Below, one piece after another: positions 1 through 8,266 of a stretch of 64,000 nucleotides of DNA. Made by a program: the position numbers and the translations under genes. The notes beneath the pieces were generated by a model that was given only the letters and a program-made list of their open reading frames with translations, had not been told where the DNA came from and did not search any database. The stretch is from assembly GCF_002282855.1 (NCBI RefSeq), contig NZ_NRIR01000005.1:124001-188000 (forward strand), given 5' to 3'. This DNA is from Paraferrimonas sedimenticola. GTDB taxonomy: Bacteria; Pseudomonadota; Gammaproteobacteria; Enterobacterales; Shewanellaceae. Within the stretch, counting starts at the first letter, position 1; each line of letters begins with the position of its first letter.

Positions 1-836
1 TGGCAATTATCGCTGGATTGCTGGCTCATAAAGTGCCACCTCTGCAGCGCTTATTGGATAAGTTTGAAGCGGGAATGGCCAAGGCCACGCCTTGGCTGTC
101 GCGCGTGATGCCGGTGATTGTACTCTTTTTGGGTATCACTCTAGGGGTAAATATCGGTGCGGCGGATAGCCTTAAGTACTACCTATTGATGACGCTGTAC
201 ACCTTTTTACTTTGTGTGGTTTGGCTGGCGCTATACCAGTTGGTGGCGGTTAAGCTGTTGGCAAAACAGTCGGTGACTCAAGTGTTGAAGCGCTATTTCT
301 TTCCAACCGCTGTGTTCGCTGCGGGCACTTGCTCGTCATTGGCGACCTTGCCGGTAAATCTAGAAAACGCTAAGAAGTTCGGTGCCGACCCTTCGGTGTC
401 TAATTTTGTTATCCCAATCGGCAGCGTAATCAATCTCGATACCAGTGCGCTGGCTTATGTGGCTTACGCGCCGTTTATCATGACTGTGGTGTTTGATGTC
501 TCTTTGACTTGGACCGCACTGCTCGTGGCATGGCCGGCTATTGTGATTTTCACTATTGCTGCACCAGGGCTACCGGCAGGAATGGGCACGGCGCTTTGGA
601 GCTCAACCTTGTTCGCGGCTTTATTAGGCTTAACCGGCGATGAGAAAACGCTATTTATCACCACTTGGCTGGCTTTGTCCGGCGGCTTGCCTGACATGTT
701 TAGGACCGCGACTAACTGCACTTGTGATGGCTTTACCGCGATTATGTTCAGTCGTTGGTTTAGATCTAGAGAGTCAGTAGGAAAGTCGCCTGTCAATACT
801 GGCGCAGCTAAGACAAGCCAGCGACAATTTGAATAA
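1..836 (+). CDS. Dicarboxylate/cation symporter, SDF family (5' end missing)
   Basis: C-terminal part of a sodium- or proton-coupled dicarboxylate/amino-acid symporter of the SDF (DctA/GltP-like) family in the inner membrane. The reading frame is open to the left edge (first full codon at base 3), so the true start lies outside the window; the first in-window start-like codon is a TTG at 18. Visible are hydrophobic helices, the serine-rich re-entrant segment CSSLATLP, the PIGSVINLDTSA stretch matching the family's PxGxxxN motif, and DMFRTATNCTCDG matching the substrate-binding D..RT..N..(G)D signature of the last helix. Substrate cannot be told from this fragment. Confidence 0.85.
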   Translation, partial: AIIAGLLAHKVPPLQRLLDKFEAGMAKATPWLSRVMPVIVLFLGITLGVNIGAADSLKYYLLMTLYTFLLCVVWLALYQLVAVKLLAKQSVTQVLKRYFFPTAVFAAGTCSSLATLPVNLENAKKFGADPSVSNFVIPIGSVINLDTSALAYVAYAPFIMTVVFDVSLTWTALLVAWPAIVIFTIAAPGLPAGMGTALWSSTLFAALLGLTGDEKTLFITTWLALSGGLPDMFRTATNCTCDGFTAIMFSRWFRSRESVGKSPVNTGAAKTSQRQFE

Positions 837-940
837 GGCGGGGTGTATGTTCTCATATCGAGTTGCCCGCTGACGCGCTAATCCAAGGCCCACGGTCATT
901 GAGCCGTTTAGACTTCCGACGGAAACAAGCGGAGATCGAT

Positions 941-1333
941 GTGAATTGGAACCTAATTGCCGCCGATGCTTTATTGGTAATACACACCGGCTTTATCGCC
1001 TTTGTGATAGGCGGCTTGCTGGCGATTTACCTTGGGGCATTGAGAGGCTGGGCTTGGGTTCGCAATCTTAAATTCCGCATCCTTCATCTGGCCGCTATTG
1101 GCTATGTGGTGGTGCAAGCTTGGCTGGGAGTTATCTGTCCGTTAACCATTTGGGAAATGCAGTTTCGACGCGCCGCGGGTGGTGATACTTATGCGGGTTC
1201 GTTCATCCAGCATTGGCTGCACAAGCTGATTTATTACCAAGCGCCTGAGTGGGTATTTGTGGTTTGCTATACGGCTTTTGGGTTGCTGGTGTTGGCCAGT
1301 TGGTTTGTGGTTCGACCGATGAGGCACCAATGA
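941..1333 (+). CDS. DUF2784 family small membrane protein
   Basis: A 130-residue protein with about three hydrophobic helices (near residues 8-35, 48-70 and 100-125) resembling the DUF2784 family, which has no known function. The frame extends upstream to a TTG at 863, but I chose GTG 941 because GGAG at 931-934 sits 6 bases ahead and because family members begin just before the first helix (LIAADALLVIHTGFIAFVI). The conserved-looking middle segment CPLTIWEMQFRR contains the Cys and Trp typical of the family. No operon partner is obvious. Confidence 0.7.
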   Translation: MNWNLIAADALLVIHTGFIAFVIGGLLAIYLGALRGWAWVRNLKFRILHLAAIGYVVVQAWLGVICPLTIWEMQFRRAAGGDTYAGSFIQHWLHKLIYYQAPEWVFVVCYTAFGLLVLASWFVVRPMRHQ

Positions 1334-1531
1334 CTGATACTTTGTCCACTTGTTGAACTGTCAATATTAACCGTCAGCATTCCTCCAATCATGACCGTCG
1401 CTCATACATGGTGAGCGATCCGAGCCGAGATTCGGTTGGTCTATTTTGCAAAAGCATTGGTAAGACGAACGCTTGAGACTCTGACGATTCTGTGCAAGCT
1501 TTTAGAAACCGTCTGATTTGAATTTTGGCCC
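1334..1531. other. Gene-free spacer
   Basis: About 200 bases between the DUF2784 gene and the SGNH hydrolase. I see no ORF, tRNA or convincing terminator. A short hairpin CGCTCA/TGAGCG at about 1396-1414 has no following T run. Confidence 0.4.
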
Positions 1532-2278
1532 ATGCAAGTGAAAGAATTGCTCTGGTATACCTGCGGAATCATGCTGCTACCTGTGCTCTTGCTACAAGGT
1601 GTGTGGGTACGTTGGCGTACCCCAAAACTAGAAGAAGCAGAGGGAGAGCGCTGCGGTGTTAGCGGTGAAGGCGAGCCCCTTGAAGTGCTGATACTCGGAG
1701 ACTCGGCGGCAGCTGGGGTTGGGGTGACTCATCAATCACAAGCCCTGGTTGGGCAGATGACCGCGGCACTGGCTCCGCATCGCAAGGTAAGCTGGCAAGT
1801 GATGGCTACCAGCGGGGATGACTGTCGTGACGCGCTGACCAAAGTCCAGCAGTGCGACGCTTCTGCAAAAGATTGGGTCTTGCTCTCTCTCGGGGTGAAT
1901 CACGTAACGCGGTTAGCCCCCTTGGCCAGTTTCGATACCGAGTTAAGGGCCTTGCTTGAGCAAATCCAATTGAAATTCAATCCCAGTCAATTGGTATTTT
2001 TTGAACTGCCACCCATGCACGCGTTCCCCGCCTTGCCGCAGCCGTTGCGCTGGTGGCTGGGTTGGCGGGCAAAGCAAGTGAGCCAACGCGCTGAGTTGAT
2101 AATGGCACCTCATCCTTCGGCGCTCTTCTCAAGCGTCCCTTACCGACTTGAACCCAGTCATATTGCCGCCGATGGGTTTCACCCAGGAGAGGGGGCCTAT
2201 TCGGTGTGGGGAAGCTTCAGTGCCCAGTTGATACTGAACCGAGAGGGCGATTTGCAGTCCAACCACAGGCAAGATTAA
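1532..2278 (+). CDS. SGNH/GDSL-type esterase or lipase
   Basis: A 248-residue SGNH-hydrolase family protein. The N-terminus has one hydrophobic segment (residues about 8-25), so it is probably anchored in or exported across the inner membrane. Block I is LILGDSAAAGVGV (nucleophile Ser in GDS, near residue 57), block III is the Gly/Asn pair in LGVNHVTR (near residue 122), and block V is DGFHPG near residue 213, giving the catalytic Asp and His. It resembles TesA-like GDSL proteins rather than large lipases. Substrate is unknown. The SIMPL gene starts 19 bases after its stop, so they may be co-transcribed. Confidence 0.8.
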   Translation: MQVKELLWYTCGIMLLPVLLLQGVWVRWRTPKLEEAEGERCGVSGEGEPLEVLILGDSAAAGVGVTHQSQALVGQMTAALAPHRKVSWQVMATSGDDCRDALTKVQQCDASAKDWVLLSLGVNHVTRLAPLASFDTELRALLEQIQLKFNPSQLVFFELPPMHAFPALPQPLRWWLGWRAKQVSQRAELIMAPHPSALFSSVPYRLEPSHIAADGFHPGEGAYSVWGSFSAQLILNREGDLQSNHRQD

Positions 2279-2297
2279 AGCAAAGTAAGGAATCTGC

Positions 2298-3047
2298 ATG
2301 ATAAAACAATTGGTTGCTGTAGTACTGGGTGTGTGCGTTTTAAGCGTGACGAGTGTTGGCGCAAAGGCCATGGAGCTACCGAATTTTCCCTTCGTGATTG
2401 GTAATGGCGAGGCGGAACGTCAGGTTAAACCCGACATGGCTAAAATTCATTTGAGCCTGAGGGGCAATCACGCCGACTCAGAAGTCGCCGCCACTCGAGT
2501 TAACAATGCGCTAGAGCAGGTGCTGGTGGCAGTGAAGCGGCATGGATTGGATGAGTCGGTTATCGAAGCAACCGATTTACAAAAGAATGCACAATGGCGT
2601 CGTGCGGGCGATAGTAAGCCCACTGAAATCATTGGTTACTCTGTCTCTCGCGAGGTAACTTTGCACTTGGACAATTTGGACAAGTACGCATCACTGATGA
2701 GCGACCTAGTGGTGATAAATCACATGGCACGCAGTCACAGCAGTTTCGATGTCTCCAATCGCGAACAAATCAAAGCTGAGTTGGAGCAGGAGGCGGGTAA
2801 AAAGGCCCGTGAAAAAGCCAATCGTCTGGCCAGCAGCTTAGGTGCTAAGGTGGTGTCTATCTATGCGGTAGGCGAAGGACGAGCCTTTGACAGCTTAATG
2901 GCTAGCTTCGGGCCGAATCCGGACTACTCACCCCGTCGAGACTATGCGCTGGCATCTTCAGCAGAATCCCACGACAATACGCCCATGTTTATCCCCAAAT
3001 CCCTGCCCGTGAGTGCTGCGGTCAGCGCGGTGTTTAAGATCGAGTGA
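2298..3047 (+). CDS. SIMPL domain (DUF541) periplasmic protein
   Basis: A 249-residue exported protein of the SIMPL/DUF541 family (the family of E. coli YggE, linked to oxidative-stress tolerance). A signal peptide is visible at residues 1-24 ending near VGAKA. The mature part starts with the family hallmark VIGNGEAERQVKPDMAKIHL and includes an IIGYSVSREVTLHL stretch and a KKAREKANRLASSLGAKVV helix. Its stop overlaps the GTG of the next gene, so the two are probably translated from one message. The exact biochemical role is not known for the family. Confidence 0.85.
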   Translation: MIKQLVAVVLGVCVLSVTSVGAKAMELPNFPFVIGNGEAERQVKPDMAKIHLSLRGNHADSEVAATRVNNALEQVLVAVKRHGLDESVIEATDLQKNAQWRRAGDSKPTEIIGYSVSREVTLHLDNLDKYASLMSDLVVINHMARSHSSFDVSNREQIKAELEQEAGKKAREKANRLASSLGAKVVSIYAVGEGRAFDSLMASFGPNPDYSPRRDYALASSAESHDNTPMFIPKSLPVSAAVSAVFKIE

Positions 3048-4087
3048 AGTCTATGAGCAAAGGAATGCCATGGTTAATCGGGCTGTGCCTCGGGGCTGCT
3101 TTTGGCAACGTTAGTTATGGCACAGCTTTAATTAGTACAGTCAATGCGACTGAGCTAAACGACCAAACCCTAAAAAACTGGATTGAAGCTGACACCAGCC
3201 GCCCCTTTAGCGGCGTGGCTATGATTGCTCAAAACGGCAAAGTGTTGGCCCGTTATCACTCAAAGGGTATTCCCGTTGAGGGCCAGTTTGTGATTGCTTC
3301 TATCACCAAGCAAATGACAGCCGCGCTCGTATTGGCTCATGCTAATCAAAACAACTGGTCACTGTCTGACAGCGCGCAGCAATGGGCTGAGGGCTTACCT
3401 GCCTATCAAACTTCGGTGACTTTGGCGGGCTTACTCAATCACAGCTCAGGCGTGATAGCCCCAGAGCGCCCCATCTATCCCGCTAAGCCTGCAACTTTTC
3501 GCTATTCCAATTGGGGCTACGATTTGTTGGGCAAAGCGCTGACCAAGGTCGACCAACAAAGCTTTGCCGCACAGCTCAATCAGGCTTTTGCCCTATGCGA
3601 CATGGGCTCGGCCTTTGCTCCAACAATGAACCAATCCGTCCAATCGGCCGCCAACTTAGTCAGTGGTTGGCAAGAAGACGTCAATCACCAGCGCTCTTTG
3701 CTGATGAGCTACTGGCCACCGAGCCGAGTGGCCAGTGGAGGTGTGGTGGCCAGTGCGGACGATTTGGTGGCCTGGTCCGAGTGCTTGCACACTGGCAAGC
3801 TTGGAGTTAGCCAGACTCAGCTAACCCAAAACAGTGTCACTCGAGATCATCGCTGGGGAGAGCTCAACTATGGTGCAGGATTGCAATGGACTGAGACTAA
3901 GCACGGACTTGAGTTCAGCCATAGCGGCTATGTGCCAGGTTATGTGTCCACCATGACCCACTACCCGCAAAAGCGGCTGACTCTAGTGGTGTTAGAGAAC
4001 GTGTCTTGGACCACGGCGGACATGACGCGTGCCTTTGCGCCCCACGACAAAATAAGAGAGCACCTGTTGGCGCTCTCAATTGACTGA
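3044..4087 (+). CDS. Serine hydrolase, beta-lactamase/penicillin-binding-like
   Basis: A 347-residue exported serine hydrolase of the class C beta-lactamase-related family. The catalytic triad of motifs is visible: SITK (Ser-x-x-Lys, near residue 86), YSN (near residue 155) and HSG (near residue 293) in place of KTG, which is usual for esterase or peptidase members rather than true beta-lactamases. The GTG at 3044 overlaps the stop of the SIMPL gene; ATG 3053 is an alternative start giving a cleaner signal peptide. It converges on the metallo-hydrolase gene with only 6 bases between stops. Confidence 0.8.
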   Translation: MKSMSKGMPWLIGLCLGAAFGNVSYGTALISTVNATELNDQTLKNWIEADTSRPFSGVAMIAQNGKVLARYHSKGIPVEGQFVIASITKQMTAALVLAHANQNNWSLSDSAQQWAEGLPAYQTSVTLAGLLNHSSGVIAPERPIYPAKPATFRYSNWGYDLLGKALTKVDQQSFAAQLNQAFALCDMGSAFAPTMNQSVQSAANLVSGWQEDVNHQRSLLMSYWPPSRVASGGVVASADDLVAWSECLHTGKLGVSQTQLTQNSVTRDHRWGELNYGAGLQWTETKHGLEFSHSGYVPGYVSTMTHYPQKRLTLVVLENVSWTTADMTRAFAPHDKIREHLLALSID

Positions 4088-4093
4088 TGTTGA

Positions 4094-5203
4094 CTAGCGA
4101 CTAACCGCCAGCTCTCCCGTGGTTTGAGCTTCAGCTGGCATGTAGGCATGCCACCAAGGGGTTTGGGCTGGCAAGTTGCTCAAGTCTAGCCCTTGTCCCA
4201 TTTCTGGGGTTACTAAGGCCTGAATCAGTGCCGCGGCATGGGTGCGAGCGCGTTCTAGAGGTTCGTACCAATCATGCATGGCTAAATCAAAGGTGCTGTT
4301 GTGAATCGGCAGCATGGCTTTAGCCTGTAAATCTTTCGCCGCTTGCACGCTTTGCTCTGGCAGCATGTGAATGTCTGCCCATTGCTCGCTGTAAGCACCG
4401 GTTTCCACCATGGCTAAATCAAAGGGACCAAAGCGCTCGCCAATCGCTTTAAAACCATCGAAGTAGCCCGAGTCACCGCTGAAATAAATATTCTGTCGGC
4501 TCGATTGGATAACATAGCTGGCCCACAGAGTTTGATTGCGATCTAGCAGGCATCGTCCAGAAAAATGCTGGGTTGGGGTAGCGTGTACTTCAATGCCATT
4601 GACTTTAAAACTCTGCCACCAGTCCAATTCAACAATCTTGTCATCGGCGACACCCCAGTCACGCAGGTAATCGCCCACCCGCAGTGGTACGACAAAGTGT
4701 CCAACCTTGTTCTTGAGTGCCTTAATACTGGCTTTGTCCAAATGATCGTAGTGATCGTGGCTGATCATTACCCAGTCAATGTACGGTAATTGTTCAAGGC
4801 TAGTTGGCGCAGGGTGAAAGCGCTTTGGGCCCGCAAAACTCACAGGGGAGGCACGTTCGCTGAACACAGGGTCGAGCAAAATTAGCTGACCATCGAGCTT
4901 TAGCAGCATGCTGGAGTGACCCAATCGATAGACACGGTCTTGCTCGGTGGCCTGAAGTTCGTCCATATCAATGGAGTGCACTGGCAGCTCAACTTGAGGT
5001 TTAGGCTGATTGCGCTCAGCGGTCAACCAAGTTTTCATTGCGCCGAAGAAACTACCGGCCTGCTTGGGCTGCATGCCGACATTTTGGAAACCCTGCACGT
5101 TGTGATGAAGGGTGCTGTGATCAAGAGATTGAGCGGAAATACTTTGAGACATGATTAGGGCTCCCAACACTAGTAGCGGTTTAAATCGAATGACAGGCTT
5201 CAT
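4094..5203 (-). CDS. Metallo-beta-lactamase fold hydrolase (NAPE-PLD/UlaG-like)
   Basis: A 369-residue exported metal-dependent hydrolase. Residues 1-24 are a signal peptide ending ISAQS. The metal-binding motif SHDHYDHLD (HxHxDH) is near residue 150, followed by downstream ligands in FSGDSGYF and LPIHNSTFDLAMHDW. This arrangement fits the NAPE-phospholipase-D/UlaG-like branch that acts on phosphodiester or lactone substrates. The actual substrate is unknown. It is transcribed divergently from the DUF1272 gene across an intergenic region with a strong inverted repeat (5222-5281). Confidence 0.8.
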   Translation of the reverse strand: MKPVIRFKPLLVLGALIMSQSISAQSLDHSTLHHNVQGFQNVGMQPKQAGSFFGAMKTWLTAERNQPKPQVELPVHSIDMDELQATEQDRVYRLGHSSMLLKLDGQLILLDPVFSERASPVSFAGPKRFHPAPTSLEQLPYIDWVMISHDHYDHLDKASIKALKNKVGHFVVPLRVGDYLRDWGVADDKIVELDWWQSFKVNGIEVHATPTQHFSGRCLLDRNQTLWASYVIQSSRQNIYFSGDSGYFDGFKAIGERFGPFDLAMVETGAYSEQWADIHMLPEQSVQAAKDLQAKAMLPIHNSTFDLAMHDWYEPLERARTHAAALIQALVTPEMGQGLDLSNLPAQTPWWHAYMPAEAQTTGELAVSR

Positions 5204-5221
5204 ATCAAATGAACTCGGCTG

Positions 5222-5281
5222 TTAATTACACTGCATAGTTTACATAAGCTTTCACAAAAGTAAACTGTCAAGTGTAATTAA
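5222..5281. promoter_or_regulatory. 22-nt-arm inverted repeat between divergent genes
   Basis: Arms at 5222-5243 and 5260-5281 match at 18 of 22 positions: TTAATTACACT pairs with AGTGTAATTAA and AGTTTAC pairs with GTAAACT, centred between 5251 and 5252. A minus-strand -35-like TTGACA (5271-5266) lies inside the right arm, with a possible TATGTA -10 at 19-base spacing, which would drive the metallo-hydrolase gene. The symmetry and position suggest an operator for a dimeric or tetrameric regulator. No regulator gene is adjacent, so the protein is unknown. Confidence 0.5.
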
Positions 5282-5355
5282 GTGTTTGGGCTGGCTAAAC
5301 CAAGCATTAGCTCTTATGTTGAGACTTAGGGAAAACAGTGAGTTAAGGAACTGCA

Positions 5356-5535
5356 ATGCTTGCGATGAAACGAGAATGCGAACGTTGCCAACTGAAACTT
5401 GCGGACGATATCGACGCTTATATCTGTTCGTTTGAGTGTACTTTTTGCGTGGTGTGCAGTGATGCAATGGACCAAGTGTGCCCCAATTGCGGTGGTGAGC
5501 TAGTAATGCGTCCCAAACGAATAGAGACCGATTGA
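5356..5535 (+). CDS. DUF1272 small zinc-ribbon-like protein
   Basis: A 59-residue protein beginning MLAMKRECERCQLKL. It has four Cys pairs or CxxC-like groups (CERC, ICSFEC, CVVC, CPNC), the pattern of the DUF1272 family of small, probably zinc-binding proteins. AAGGA at 5345-5349 sits 6 bases before ATG 5356; an in-frame ATG at 5365 is an alternative. The stop falls 6 bases before the ATG of the following GNAT gene, so the two are very likely co-transcribed. Family function is unknown. Confidence 0.8.
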   Translation: MLAMKRECERCQLKLADDIDAYICSFECTFCVVCSDAMDQVCPNCGGELVMRPKRIETD

Positions 5536-5541
5536 TTGCCA

Positions 5542-6003
5542 ATGAAGCAATTGTTGCTGCAAAGTGTGGCCACAGTGCGTATACCGCAAAGTCTGTTGCT
5601 AGAAGCCGATCCTGACGTGGCCAAAGTAGAAGCCTACCGAAGCCGGTGTTTGGGGTTTGCTGCCATGAATGAGCATGACTTCGTTGGTGCTTGTCTGGTT
5701 GAACCACAGGGCCAGCAGGCGGAGCTGCTGAATATTGCCGTGACGCCCGAACTGCAAGGACAGGGCGTTGGCGCCCAATTGTTGAAGTATGTTATCAATG
5801 ACTGTCGCCACTCCGGTTTCTCTCGATTGTATTTGGGCACCGGCACCTTTGGTCATCAACTCGGCTTCTATCAAAGGGCGGGCTTTCGAGTGATTGACAT
5901 AGAAAAGGACTATTTTCTTGAGCAGTACGCCCAGCCCATTTGGGAAAACGGTATTCAACACAAAGACAGGTTAATTTTGAGTATTAACCTAGCTGAAGAA
6001 TGA
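5542..6003 (+). CDS. GNAT family N-acetyltransferase
   Basis: A 153-residue acetyltransferase of the GNAT superfamily, which transfers acetyl from acetyl-CoA to an amine. The acetyl-CoA binding motif A is clear in NIAVTPELQGQGVGAQLLKYVI (Q/RxxGxG/A type) and the C-terminal GFYQRAGFRVID is the usual motif B. I start at ATG 5542 rather than the upstream TTG 5536. It follows the DUF1272 gene almost without gap. Acceptor substrate is unknown. Confidence 0.8.
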   Translation: MKQLLLQSVATVRIPQSLLLEADPDVAKVEAYRSRCLGFAAMNEHDFVGACLVEPQGQQAELLNIAVTPELQGQGVGAQLLKYVINDCRHSGFSRLYLGTGTFGHQLGFYQRAGFRVIDIEKDYFLEQYAQPIWENGIQHKDRLILSINLAEE

Positions 6004-6016
6004 TTGGGAGTTTTCG

Positions 6017-6430
6017 ATGAAACTGGTTTTAACCTTACTAACTTTCATACTCTTGTCGTTTCCTGTGGCGCAGGCTGTGAGCGAGGAAAATGCGCCGCTC
6101 GCAACCAAGCTAGAATGGCAAAAAAGCCCATTTATCATTGAGGGCAGTGTCGAAGGATATGGCGAGCAAAGGTATCTCATCGAGCTCAACAAAGGTGATC
6201 GTTTTCAACTCACTCTGACGCCAACCAATCTATCCACCTACTTCAATGTCTATGCGCCTGAGACTGAGTCGATGAAAGACGGAGCCTGGTACATAGGCCC
6301 AACCGACGGCAACCAGCTCGATCTTCAAGTCGATCAAAGTGGCGTGTATTTGATTCAAGTGTTTTTGTATCGCAATGCGGCCCGACGCGGCGAAGAGTCT
6401 CAGTACCGCCTTGAATTTCAGCGCAACTGA
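6017..6430 (+). CDS. Small secreted protein, PliG/PPC-like beta-sandwich
   Basis: A 137-residue exported protein with a signal peptide (residues 1-20, cut near VAQA). The mature domain has alternating beta strands and ends with VYLIQVFLYRNAARRGE followed by YRLEFQ. That tail recalls periplasmic inhibitor-of-g-type-lysozyme (PliG) and related PPC-like proteins, where a conserved RN-AR segment precedes the last strand. Function as a lysozyme inhibitor is an inference from this resemblance only. It starts 13 bases after the GNAT gene. Confidence 0.55.
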   Translation: MKLVLTLLTFILLSFPVAQAVSEENAPLATKLEWQKSPFIIEGSVEGYGEQRYLIELNKGDRFQLTLTPTNLSTYFNVYAPETESMKDGAWYIGPTDGNQLDLQVDQSGVYLIQVFLYRNAARRGEESQYRLEFQRN

Positions 6431-6564
6431 TTAGTTTTGCTACTTTTTGCCTTTTCTCAAATTGGCGACGATTTAACCGCTCGTTAGTCTAGACGGCAGT
6501 GAGCTACTGGTTACTCTGAAGTGTACAAATCTAAAATTGAGCATTTCGGCAAAAGGAGAAGTGC

Positions 6565-7644
6565 ATGTCTTGGCTCGCGCGTATTGGAAAAGTATTGGTG
6601 GTTTTATTCGCCGCCGTTGGGGTGTATCAGTTGTGGCCCAAGCCAGCAGAAGTGGTCAACGTCTACTACCCAAGCGACTTTAGCACGGCACCCGATGGTG
6701 TGGTGGGTTTTCAAAGTTGGAATCCCAAATCCGGTAAGGATGTGATGGATGGCGGCGCGAATAGCGTGCAGCAAACTTCAGGGGGCTTGTTGGTATTGCC
6801 GCCACAAGCTTCTAAAGACAATCCAGTGCCTGCTGTCGTTATTCTGCACGGCAGCGGCGGTGATTGGACCGGGCGTAGTGTGTATTTGGCTAACCGTTTG
6901 GCTAAACACGGTATCGCCGGCTTTGCGGTTGATACTTTTGTCGCTCGAGATCTTCGCTCAAGCGACCCCTATTTAGAGCGAGTCAAGAAAGCCAGCGTTT
7001 ATACCCAAATGGTGGACGGTCTAAAAGCCCTCGAAGCTTTGCAGCAACACCCCATGATCCAAGGTGACAAGGTAGCGGTTACTGGTTTTAGCCTTGGTGC
7101 GGCGGCCAGCTTGTACTCCATGTTTGAGCCGGTTGCCGAGGGTGTGCTGGGCAAAGAGGGGCCAAGGTTCAGCGCTTATGCCTCCTTCTACGCTGGTTGT
7201 TCCTTTGATTTTGAAGATTTTAGAGTCGAGGGTAGCCCGGTACTTATCATGATGGGCGAGGCTGATGAGTCCATGTCGATCCCTAAGTGTGAGGCGTTTC
7301 GCGAGAAGCTCGAAGCTCATGGTGTCGATACCGACTTAAAGGTATACGCTGGGGCAGGACACGGTTGGGAGCAACCTTACCCGCAAGCGTTTGTAGAGGG
7401 TGCTGTGGTCACCAAAGACTGTCAGATGCTGTGGACTAAAGAAGGTGACAATATCGAGCAGACCACAGGTCAAAACGTGGACACAGTGTGGGGCGCTATT
7501 CGTGCGTTTTCCCAGTGTTCCCACGACGATGGTTATACCAACGGCTTAAATGTCGCCGCTAAAGAGCAGTCTTGGCAGGACTTCTACCAGTTTTTGCAAG
7601 ACAGCTGGGGTATTGCACCGCAAACCGCCAATCAGAGTTTTTAA
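6565..7644 (+). CDS. Dienelactone hydrolase-like alpha/beta hydrolase
   Basis: A 359-residue alpha/beta-hydrolase with an N-terminal hydrophobic anchor or signal (residues 5-22). The oxyanion-hole motif ILHGSGGDW, the nucleophile elbow TGFSLGAA (catalytic Ser), the acid region MMGEADESM and the histidine motif GAGHGW occur in the order expected of the dienelactone hydrolase family. AAAGGAG at 6552-6558 is a good ribosome binding site. Several cysteines in the C-terminal third suggest disulfides in the periplasm. Substrate is unknown. Confidence 0.8.
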   Translation: MSWLARIGKVLVVLFAAVGVYQLWPKPAEVVNVYYPSDFSTAPDGVVGFQSWNPKSGKDVMDGGANSVQQTSGGLLVLPPQASKDNPVPAVVILHGSGGDWTGRSVYLANRLAKHGIAGFAVDTFVARDLRSSDPYLERVKKASVYTQMVDGLKALEALQQHPMIQGDKVAVTGFSLGAAASLYSMFEPVAEGVLGKEGPRFSAYASFYAGCSFDFEDFRVEGSPVLIMMGEADESMSIPKCEAFREKLEAHGVDTDLKVYAGAGHGWEQPYPQAFVEGAVVTKDCQMLWTKEGDNIEQTTGQNVDTVWGAIRAFSQCSHDDGYTNGLNVAAKEQSWQDFYQFLQDSWGIAPQTANQSF

Positions 7645-7660
7645 CCCTCTAACCTGTTGA

Positions 7661-7689
7661 AAAAGCGCCGCCGGCTGTTGGCGGCGCTT
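7661..7689. terminator. GC-rich hairpin, possible terminator
   Basis: A perfect 10-bp stem (7663-7672 with 7680-7689) and 7-base loop just after the hydrolase gene. There is no T run on the plus strand; an A run precedes it, so it would be a better terminator on the minus strand, where no gene ends. Weak call. Confidence 0.4.
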
Positions 7690-7750
7690 GCAACCCTTCC
7701 ATCGGCAAGACACCATAGAGCTTATTGTCATAAATTCGAATAAGCCCTTG

Positions 7751-8266
7751 ATGAAACAGTCCCAAGTTTTCTACCTAGAAATGTGCTCACCCGATGAGCT
7801 TAACGCCGTGACCGACAACAAAGGCATGGTGATACTTGAAGCTCAAGTTCCCGATTTTCAGCTCAATCGTCATTTGTATCAGGCCGTCGGCGCGGCTTGG
7901 CAGTGGAAAGACAAGCTCAGCATGACCGACGAGGAGTGGCAGGAGTACGCTAACGATCCTAATCTTCGAACCTATGTGGGCTATGTCAAAGGTACAATTG
8001 CCGGCTACTACGAACTGCAAATGCAAGATGGCGGTGATGTGGAGATCCGCTATTTTGGTTTGACGCCGGATTTCATCGGCAAAGGATTAGGCGGCTTTCT
8101 ACTAAGCCAAGCGCTGCGCTCCGCCTGGGAGCTGCCCAATACTAAACGAGTATGGGTGCACACTTGTGACATGGACCATCCGGGTGCCTTATCGAACTAC
8201 AAAGCTCGTGGCATGCGCCACTACAAAACCGAAACTGAAACTTTGAGTGAGGCGTACCATGAGTGA
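7751..8266 (+). CDS. GNAT family N-acetyltransferase
   Basis: A 171-residue GNAT acetyltransferase. The acetyl-CoA loop FIGKGLGGFLLSQAL follows strand IRYFGLTPD, and HPGALSNYKARGM is motif B. I chose ATG 7751 because the upstream extension to 7688 overlaps the hairpin after the previous gene and adds no family sequence. The 3' end overlaps the GFA gene by 8 bases, so they are translationally coupled. Acceptor substrate is unknown. Confidence 0.75.
   Translation: MKQSQVFYLEMCSPDELNAVTDNKGMVILEAQVPDFQLNRHLYQAVGAAWQWKDKLSMTDEEWQEYANDPNLRTYVGYVKGTIAGYYELQMQDGGDVEIRYFGLTPDFIGKGLGGFLLSQALRSAWELPNTKRVWVHTCDMDHPGALSNYKARGMRHYKTETETLSEAYHE

Noticed and set aside
464-856. 130-codon minus-strand ORF
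   Set aside because: It lies opposite the SDF symporter, whose frame has clear family motifs; the antisense product has none.
3044-4087. True class C beta-lactamase
   Set aside because: The third motif is HSG instead of KTG, and there is no adjacent ampR; an esterase/peptidase-type serine hydrolase is more likely.
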